Part shown: one piece after another, positions 12,089 to 22,900 of the stretch
Layout of the letters: the number at the start of each line of letters is the position of its first letter
Position numbering within the stretch: position 1 is the stretch's first letter
Assembly: GCA_033980235.1 (NCBI GenBank)
Contig: CM067065.1
Location: forward strand, 2,193,347 to 2,257,346
Source: Diadema setosum
Taxonomy: Eukaryota; Echinodermata; Echinoidea; Diadematoida; Diadematidae
Length of the DNA stretch: 64,000 bases
Reading direction: 5' to 3'
Translations under genes and position numbers: made by a program
The notes under the pieces: generated by a model
Told to the model about the DNA's origin: nothing
The model's database searches: none
The model's input: the letters and a program-made list of their open reading frames with translations, nothing else

Positions 12089-13932
12089 GAATGTGCTGAC
12101 TTTATTCAATGTTGATAGTGCTGTATACGTCATTTTTTTTAAATCTATTTTCCACTCATAGTATAAAGTAATGCCCTTTCAGTCAAATTATAGCTAAGGC
12201 TGATTTTCATATAGGGATCCGCGTACCGTTAAAAAGTGACCAGTGCATTCGTAAAACTATACAAGTAAATAAAAATGGTGAGTTGATACAGTTCAAAAGT
12301 GCAAATTTATCCCAAAAGATTTCCTTTTCTAAATGTCAAACTCGCATCACTGCGGACATAAGTTCGTTAAAAATAAGGCGAATAGTCAACAACTGAACTT
12401 AAATCTGCTTTTTACATCTAGTACAATACAAAATTCGATTCAATTACCTCCATATTTCATTAAGCACTGCTGTTTACTGCAACTAACGGTAATAATATTA
12501 GGAACAACATTTTTTTTTTGTCTTGAATTGTAACAACAGCTATAGGGGTGCCATACTACAAATCTAATATCGCTTGTGTCACTCTAATCTAATATCGATT
12601 GTGCCTCCATCCATTTCAAGCTTAATCGCTTATGATGGTGGTCTCCTGCATTCAATGATCTCTGTTGTTTACTGAAAAATACTGTATATTTTATTTTATG
12701 TTTATGTGTATCTACATTGCTCAATGCAATCACCTATGTGTTTTTCTTTGTACTTTTTGAAGTTTACATTCAAATTGCATCTGATTGAATGCAGAAATAA
12801 AAGCAAAACAAACAAACTCTAGCTAATGTCAATATCTATTTCTGTCGCTCACCTCGATACCCACGAAATGTCGTGTTCCGGACTTTAAATTTGCCTACGC
12901 CACGTCCGTCCGCTGGTATATATAGAAACATAAAGTATATACAGGAAAAGATGATACGCATGTTTGCTACACCGGTAAAAGATAATTTTTAATGGCGAAT
13001 GCCGTTTCGAATCCATCTCATTGGATTATTCGACTATTTATTTTACTTATGTTCGGTTCATTATACACCCAATTTCACATCCATGTACATGTACAGGTAC
13101 AAAATAACACACACAGGGTAAAAAAAAAATAAGCAGAAGATTAAAGTAGAATATTAAAAAAAAAAGTCGTATGATACCTCATCAAGCGTAAAACAAAACA
13201 CAGTCAGTATGGCAAAATATTTTTAACACTATATTCTATATAAGCTCTTTTGTCTCGCCTAAGTCAACCTCACACAAGTCGTTAAAAAAAAGGTTAAATC
13301 GAAAATAAACTCTATCCCGGATGGATGGGCAGATGACTTTCAATAATTCTGAAATTTGTGTCGAAATTCACGTATAAAGTCGACAAATTTTCTTGGGTCC
13401 TTTTGGATTCAAATAGAAGCATGTGGGGGAAGGGCAGAAATTATTTGCCTGTCAAAATATGCAGCACATCAACTGCATGAAACTGTTCAAGTACAAAAGA
13501 TCAAACAAACGAGTGACAAAGGATATCTTCATACCCTCGGATATATGACACTCGGATTCGCGTAGCTGCACACGGTGTATAGCGATGTGCGAGTCCGGAA
13601 CGGAAAGACTGCCCTCTATTGTCAGGACGAAGGGTTTAACAAAAGGCCAGAAGAACAGTATCTGTGCAACAAACGAAATGGGGTTGGGGGGGGGGGGGGG
13701 GGGGTAAAGCTTGCAATTATCATATACAACGTAATCTCAAATGAGTAGAAAATGAAAATTGATTGGGTTTTTTTTCTTCCTAATGCAGACAACCAATTTA
13801 ATGTATCAAAACAGCGACCAAAACTATTTTGTAAACTCACTGTCATGGGATGTTTCGCAAACAATCTATGTAGAGATATTGGAACTTTATTATCTATGCA
13901 ATCACTATACAGTATTTAAGACCGAGAAGTTA

Positions 13933-13982
<50 letters not shown>

Positions 13983-16900
13983 TACAGTATTTGAAAGTCT
14001 AATTCTATCCAAAAAAAAAAAAACCTCCCCTATAACCGAGTAGTTTCAGTGAACGCGATAAAAAGAAGAGGAAATATTTACAAAAGACTAAGAAAAATCT
14101 AACTATGGAGAAATTATGAAATTGGATTATGTCAACTTTTTCTTTTCTTTTCTTTGTGATGATGGAAATAAATAAACTATTGAAAAAAAAATAAAATTTA
14201 GATATTTTTCAGAAGTCCATTGCTGCCCTCTCTTCAAGATAATGTTTCGACAAAAGTGATATGATTATCTAAATAATGAAATAAATATCAAGAATTTGAA
14301 AAAAGCCCGCATAAATCTTATAAAAAAAAAACAAACGCTCCTCGACCTGCTATACATGTAGAGACGAGATATATTGTAGGCCTATTACCATTATAATACA
14401 ATGTTATTATCCATGCCCTTTCTTTAAAGTTCTGGGGCATAACACTTATATCCCCCACCCCCCCCCCCCCCCCCCTCCCTTTCCAACCTCGTCCCCACCA
14501 GACCTTGCAATCACCGGCGCGGCACATGAAACTAAAACCTAACAAAATCCGAGAACGGATCATGCAAAATAGTCTTCAAACTTTCCTTAGCAAGTTTGTA
14601 GTTTCATATCTACTTTAGATCGGGCCGCCAGTAAACCTGACGATAGTGTACCTTTCGGGTAAGAGTGATGTCATCGGGCGTGGAGGCGCCGAACTCAGAG
14701 AGGCGGAGAATGGGTGTTGCGTCGGGAGGGAAACGTTCCCCAGTGACGTAAACATTGAACTCGCTAGTCTTGCTCGACAGTCGCCTCGTACGAAATGCCA
14801 AGCCGAAGCACAAGGGGACCGTCCTTTTGGGCCAGCGGTGAGGCGGAGAGCTAATCCTTCCCATGACGTCACCGGTAGTATAGGTGGATTTGCGCAACAT
14901 CAATTTGTGGTCTCCATGGGAAAACAAACAACAGGCAAGCAAAATCAAAAATGATATCCACGAAATCGATATTTAGGATTATAAACATCTGAAAATTTCC
15001 ACAATGAACAGAATGAATGAGGTGACTCAGGGGTCATCTATAAAACTGCAATTAATGATAGTTTGATGCGTTGATTCAAGAAGTCTGCATTCGGTTAGCT
15101 ATTCATGAGACTGTGAGTTTGTCTGATTCGTAAGGGCCTAGATATGGTTTACAGTTTGTTACCCGAAGGCTCATTAACCCGACTTTGAAATAGGGTTCGG
15201 TATCCGAAAGTTCGTTACCCGAAAATGAAGTAAGGTTCGATATCAGAAGGTTCGTTGAACCGATGATAAAACATGACTCGTTATTCTGAAAGTTCATTAA
15301 TCTGAAAATGAATGATAAGGTAAGCAATGATTCTGAATGTTGGTTAATGCGCACAGTCTATTCGTTTCTTGATAAACGAACCTTCGGAACAATGAACTGT
15401 CTTTCATAATCGGATTGACGAAAGTTTGAAAAAAAAAAACGCACACTACTCCTAAATCATTATGTCGGATTTATTTCTCTTAAAGAAATGTTTAGCAAAA
15501 TGCCCTATCAGCTACTATATGCATTCACTGCGCATGCGCAGTACAAAACATTAAAACAATGATCCTTGTTTAACCGTATTTATAGAAAAATCCATGTTAT
15601 GCCGTTGAAAAGGCAGTCTTTTTTTTTCCCTCCATGGTCGTTCTTCGTTCGTATCTCATACCTTCATGAGTCCAAGTAGACGTAAGTTCGTCTTCATCCC
15701 TGTTCCACCATCCGCAGAGATGCAAAAGAAAGTCGCAGTCTGTCGTCATGGAAACTTAACAGATTTATTAAAACAACAACAACAATATCCACATTACCTC
15801 CGGGGGCCCCGTTTCATAAAAGATGTGAGAATAACAACTCGTGCGGGAATAGTAACTTAAAACAACAACAGCCAATCAGGAAGCTGGATTCTTGTTGTTG
15901 CCATGACAATTGTCATTCCAGCAAGAGTTGGTATCGTATTTTTTTTTTTTAATGAAATGGGGCCCATCGTATCCAAACATTAATGATATAAATAGTACGT
16001 CATGATGCCATTGAGGTATAGATGAGGATGAAAGATATGGCAGATTAAACGTTGCAAATTTTAAGTAGGACATACAATATACGATAAAAGTAATGTTCAT
16101 TATTCCGAAAGTTTGATAATCCGAAAATGAAATAAAGTTCATTATTCCGAATGTTCATCACTCCCAAAATGTACGAAAACGAAATATGGTTCGTTATTCC
16201 GAAAGTTCGTCAATCCAAAAGTGTAAGGCCCCCCCCCCCCCTTTTTTTTTTCTTTCCGATAAAAGAATTTGAAACCTTTTCTTTGTCTTCTTCAAAGTTC
16301 AAAGTTCAAAGTTCAAATTTATTTCCATTCGACATAAAATCATCAAACAATTCATACAATGAAAACACATAGGTACAAATTTATTATGATTATCAAAAGA
16401 AATATACACACATATACAAAACAACAACAAGAACAAGAGCCGATGCGTAAATTCATGTAAATGGGGGGTCAACAGAGAAGAGCAATAAGCCTTGTAAATC
16501 GCTGACCCCTAGAAAACATGAATAATGTGTAAAATATATCGGGAGTATAGAAACGAAACTTTTCTTCAATTTTCGGAATAACAAAACTTTGGCAAAATGA
16601 ACTGTATAACCGACTATAATGTATGGCATTTTCAAATGAAACAGTGTAATGCCTACATCAGATTGTATTTATGCGTGACTGCGAAACGCACACTGTACAT
16701 AAAGTCTTTATCCATAGAAATCTCTGTCTATAAGGGATATTACGCAACGTGATTCCATTATTGCAAAGGTGCATTGATTTTTTTTTTTAAATCAAGATCA
16801 ATGATTTTATCCAAATGTAATACAACAAAAAGTGACATGCATAAACTGTGTCAACTAGTAAAAAGTTCCATATTCATTATTATCATGATTATACGCACGA

Positions 16901-19900
16901 CAAAAAAACAAACAAACAAACAAACAAACCCATAAACTAGCAAAGAAAAAAGAGCTAATTTTGGTACAGTTTCCAAGACTAACTGTCAGTCTGTGTACGG
17001 TTAACGGCGATCCCGAAGAGCTGGAAACGGAGTGCGATGTTCCCCACCCACGTGAGAGGATAAATAGCGACCTCTTCGACGAGGACAGGTCTCTTCCACG
17101 CATGCGTGACGATGGAGCTGGTGTCGTAGTTTCCAGGGAACCTTAGCTGAAGACAAACAACAAATTTCGAGAGAAATGAATTATATAGGACAGTAAAAAG
17201 CAGAACTAGAAGAAATAGAAGAAGAAGAGAAGAAGAAGAAGAAGAAGAAGAAGAAGAAGAAAAACCAAACCTTTGCGTCTTGTAGGATGAGGTAACCGAG
17301 AAGAGGTGTCTAAAGTGTTTGATAAATGTTTTGCCCTACCCAATTTATCTTCCTTATTTGGATTATATCTGTCCACTGTATATACAAATTTACAACATCC
17401 TAAGGATATTATTATTGTCCCATAAGCATAAAACCATTCAAATCATGAAGCATTTAATCAAGTAAAATTGCAAAAGGGTGTTATTTGATGCAGTCGTACT
17501 TTCAATTTAAAAAAATTGGGCTTAATAGGAAACCGCAGCTCAAGTATAAATGCTGACTGACTGAATGCAGCAATATCTTGTAGAACCCATCAATAACAGT
17601 TTGATGAAATCAGGCAAACGATTCGAAACTTATGAATCTTTAAAGTCATTATCATTTGATAAGGTGACTCCTTCACCTCATGACCTCATTATGGACAAAA
17701 TAAAGAAATAGTAAAATAAAATTCAATTAGTCTTCACTTTTCTAGCATTGAGAAAGGGCACTTGACTTAAAGGCACGAGGAATTTAAACCTCTTTTCCAC
17801 TTTTTAATGAAAAAAATGTATTTAGATTCTTGCCCGGAAATGACTGCACCGAAGCTTTTACGGTTTATAACTTTTGAATCGATTGTCACATTTCCTTCAA
17901 GCTTTCAGTAATGTGTTCTATTAATATTGCTGCTTTTACTCAATTTATATTCGTGTTTGGGGGCTTTAGTTTCCTTTAAATGTTACAGCATTGAAACAAA
18001 AGAGAGCACTAGATGGCGATAAGTAGAGACAAGCTGTTGACAATTATTCCGTTCTTACTTATAGAAGAGATACAATATTACCTTTATTATAGTTATCATT
18101 TCGTTGTTATTCTTTATTTGACCCTGCACCACAAAACAAACAAAAAGTCGGCAGACATGAATTTTTAGTTAAGACCACATTTTGAAAGAGCAGACTTTAA
18201 GCTTTAAAATGATGTATAACTCAAATCAAATATCTAAATATTGGAAAAAAAAGCACATAATTATTCAGGAAAAGTGTGAACTGAGAAAAGAGGATCTGAA
18301 GTGCAGTGTTTATTCAACAAGTTTTCAAGGGCTTAATCTTTACCAAGCCGTGCTGGCTGTGCGATGAATGGGACAAAAAAAAAAAAAAAACAGGAAGTAA
18401 ACCACTGGAGTAACAGCAATGAAGGAATTATCAGATGAAACTGAAATTGAGCATGCCTTATTAGCACGTTCTGTCCATAACTAATGCCAACTTTCAAAGT
18501 AGTAGCATTATCTTGTCAAAAGTTATTAGAGTTGAAACTAAAGAGTGTGTACAAGGTTTCTTAGAAATGAAAAGGGACTCTAAAGACACACCTAATCACA
18601 CTATTCTTTGTTAAACCAAAACTGTTCGAGATAAACTGCTTTAAAAAATACTTTTTCCTGCCCGATTTATGATCCCAAATTTTAGCATGATGTAAAGAAG
18701 ACTTGCTCTTTCAGAAAATATTAAAAAGACAAGATCGGCTAGGTTGACCAATTTCACTTATTTTCAGTCCTCATGCAAAATCAGTGTGTGCGACTTTTTG
18801 TTCGTTTTGTGATGCACGGTCACTTTTGTACAGATCTGGGGCCCGTTTCATAACACTAAGTCTTGTCATCAGTGACAAGTTGTCATAGATGTGACAAGCT
18901 ACTGAAATCCTTGCACCTGATTGGCTGAGAGCAAATTTGTCATAGAGATGTGGCAGTTGTCACTGATGACAAGTTTTATGAAACGGCCCCTGCAGGAAGA
19001 AGAGCTCACGGAGTTGCCATTTTCTTTTTGATTGGCCATCAACCTTTAAAATCTTATTTAATTTCTTACTTCTTACCAGAATGTAGTAAGGCTTCTCTTT
19101 TTCTGTTCCTCCCATTGTTTCTTACAAATCTATATTTAATGGGGAAAATTCCTCAATAGCCCATGCCTTAAAGATCATTGGATAGTGCAAGGCAAACGCC
19201 AAGCGATGTCTCGCCGGGTACACGTCACGAGACCGACACCCACGAGTCATACAGCCCACGACTTATAAAGCCCATGAGTCATACAGCCCACGAGTAATAG
19301 AGCTCACAGCCCCTCTGAATGAGTTTGAAACTAAGCAAACAAGACCCTAGAGACCGACATATTGAGCCGCGTGTTGTATTTTGTCGAACTCATGGGCTTT
19401 CTTTGCCTATAGTGTCGAACTCGTGAGCTGTATGACTCATGTACCTGTTTTCAATGTCGAACTCGTAGGCTGTATGACTCGTGGTTGTCGGTCTCGTAGG
19501 ATGACCTCGTGTCACCCGCATATTGCAATATGTGATCATATTGCGATTTTCAATGTAGTTCCTTTACCTATTGACCCATGACTTAACATTTTTGTTGGAC
19601 TTCATCCATATTAAAACTTAAACGGCATCTTACGACTATGGGGTATGTATTCCCTTCCTGAGGTGTTAGTACAATGGTCAAAGCTATATAAAAAGCTGTA
19701 AAAAATGATTCAGACTATACGTCACAATAGTGTGAGTAAGCCTTACAGTGTTATCAGGTAGGGAAAGTTCATATGACAATTTGACCTTTGAATCAGTCGG
19801 ACTTCATCCATATTGGAACTTGATCGGTAGGTATTTGTAGGTTATGTGCCTGTGCCGCTTTGGTGTTATTGACAACACCGGCGACGAAAAAATGACGCCT

Positions 19901-22900
19901 ATAATAATTATTGAATGTCCTTTTCTCGCTTCCTCTATATTCGGGCGAGACTCAAACGTACTTTTGTGTCGAATTCGGCACTTGAGTGATACGATTGCAC
20001 GTAAACGGTGTCGCTCCCAACCACCGCAAGACCTAGAGCGAAAGTGGTCACGTACGCCGCTGCGTCGGGCGAACCCTGCACAGCGAGGCCGGTGAAGAGC
20101 ACATGTTCCGGCAGTTTCACCACCACATGTGCCTGCACGTGTGAAGTGTCTGCGGCAGGCATCCACGCCCAGGCGGAATCCAGGCCGGCGTACTCGGGGA
20201 GGTGGTCCGATGACATGGTGCTGCTTGCTACAACACTTCCTCCACGACCTAGGATATCTATTTCCATGTCTAGAGGCCACTGGGGATAGTCACACTCCGT
20301 ATCTGAAGGGAGAAAATGTCGCCCGTTTTAACAAGCTGAACGCACCATGCATGCAGAGCAGAAAGGGGCTATGGGCCTATCACAACCTATGAAAAACCGG
20401 TTCATTTTGCACCTTTGACGGTGTTTAACGTCATGTATAGAACCTTTACGGGTACAACCTTGCACCTTTCATACCACAAAGGTGCAAAATTTCCCTTTTT
20501 GAGGTGCGCACATTGTGACATTAATTGTGTGAAAGGTGAAAAGTTAGACCCAAGGTACTTCCGCAGTGTGATACCGGTAGACGGTATAAAGTTGAACCTA
20601 TTTTCCTCTATAGTGTATTGATACTGATGCAGCATACGAAAAATAAGTTCACACGTTAAAGAACTTCTCGTAGTTTGCAAGCACACAGCGGTCTAGCTGC
20701 CGAGTATTTCGTGAAAGTTTCGGACGAAAATAAGATTATATTATTGCATGCACAACTTACGACTTATCAAACATTGTTGTCAAAATGGGCTCAGTACTGG
20801 GGTTATCGCTACTCTTTCGAGGTTCCACCAAAGATCCTACACTCCCCACCCTAGATACTCCCATCCCACCGTACAACCCCCCCCCCCTCCCGATGAGATT
20901 CAATCCTAGTCAGAATCACACACACACACACACACATACACACGCTACTTAGTAAAGCATGTGTGGTCCCGAGGTATAGATGAACAATGGTTGTACTTTG
21001 GTAGCTCCATGGTTGTACGGTGGAACAATGATTCCAATGGAGATACCTTACGATATTATATGGCTAAACAACTTGGACAGAGCCCTTTTAGTGCAAGAAA
21101 ATCCAACTCGCAACACTCGCAACACAAGACCCCCAAAATGCAAGTAAATGGCTGAAATGACAAGCGTTTGATTCCTTGCCCAAATATTGATTCAAAGAGT
21201 TGCGTTTGATTCGTTATTGTCAGTAAAACTGCCGACATTGTAGCAAAATCGACATTACCGCCACTAGTATGCTGATATTTTGTTCAGGAAAACTTAACCG
21301 AGCTGTGTAAGGTAAAAAAACAAAACAAAAACAAACAGTCGCTAATGACAATGTATTGTAAAAATTCAACTGAAGGTGAGTTTTCACTATTTTTATAGCT
21401 ACACATGTAGTTAATGTATAGTGCAGTCAGTTCATGTAAAGTTGTTGTTGTTGTCCGTACAATAGTACGGAAGCGAACAAGAACCGCGATGACCGTCGTC
21501 TCATCAAGAGGGCATTGTGCAGACTACGTTACACACTAGCACGTAGATAATTTATATTAGTTGTATGGAAGGCCATTGATTCCATTAACGAAAAATATCT
21601 GACGTATGATCCAGAAACCCTGCTGGAGAATTTGTAAAGGTCCAGTAATTTACTTGATTATTTTCGATGGGTCTGATTATGATGTCTCATGATGATGGTA
21701 GTTTATACATTATTTAAACCACAAGATAATTTCTATTAGTCAAGTACACTGTACCTTGAGGTTGATAGTCCATTAGAAGAATGGTTTCATGAGGAATTAT
21801 TGGAGCTGAAGTACTTTAATATTTATGTAGATATCTCTAATTAAACCTAGAGCTATTCGTGGAATAACACGTTAACTCCAATTCGTTAGATTATGCAGGT
21901 AGAGTGCGTCGCGGTCGCATGCGAAAGGCGAGTTTGTTTGGAGCGACGACATAAAAACCGACATCAAATTTGACGATTCCCGACATCCGATCTGGTTCAA
22001 ATTTACGGGTGAAGAAATGAAAATAAACTTGTAAGTTTATTGTTTGATTTTGTTGTGTTTTGATGCTGTGGAATTTGAGATATCTACATGTACTGGAAAA
22101 AATATTGGCGCCGAATTATTTTCATTTTCACCAAAGGTCATTAAAAAAATGCTTTATAAAGACTCGGCGAGAATCTTCAAAAAAGCAGAACAATACTGAT
22201 GATAGATATACAGTAAGTTTTGGAACTTTGTTTTGAAAACTATGCTGAAGTGAAATGAATCAGATCAAATCACAGAAATCTTCTTACGTGGACAGCAAAT
22301 TAGTCCGACGGCAGTCGAGAATCGGCTGTATCTGGCTCCAGGAACAAGCGAGCATCGCGTTATGTCCTCGCCCGCGTCTTCGGGGCAGTCTATCTCCATA
22401 GGTGGCCCGGTGACGGTGACGGTGCTGACGCGATGACATGGTATAGCTGCGTACACGGCTTGAAATCCAAGATGGCGACAGACGCGGTAAGAGTGCGCGC
22501 GTTCCCATGCACGGAAGCTCACCAGGGCTTCGGAGTTGTCGTTGGCGTCGCGCTCACGTTCGAACACTACGCATCCACTGTTTGCGGCCGGGCCGCCCAG
22601 AAGCTTTACCTTTGATATCCGGTTCGAAAAGCAGCGGAACGCTCGCTCAGAACGCACAACCCCTAGGATGGTACAGTAAATGAATTAGTTCATCAAGTTA
22701 TCAGGTATAAGACCATGATATATTATTAATTATTGTCTTCTACATTGGACTGTATTTGGTATTAACGAACAGCGGCCAAATTGACAAGCGTGAAGCATTC
22801 TGTTCTTTTTTGCTTATGCCCTTTGCTAATAAGTTTAGATAAAGAAAATAATCAAGTATGACCTTCAACATTGTTCGTTTTCATCGTAATATCTGATAAG

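Larger units (their letters stand above)
14912..16998. other. Gene 1 intron 5
   Basis: Holds TTCGTTATTCCGAA-type repeats (15165-15400 and 16090-16225) and a foldback element at 15805-15965. No exon seen. Confidence 0.55.
17147..19961. other. Gene 1 intron 4
   Basis: Contains an (AAG)n tract (17219-17262) and three foldback or TIR elements (18119-18822, 18838-18990, 19226-19499). No exon seen. Confidence 0.55.

Noticed and set aside
14615..14872. Second minus-strand frame over exon 6 of gene 1
   Set aside because: Only the other frame joins exons 5 and 7 in phase and shows the MAM-like pattern.
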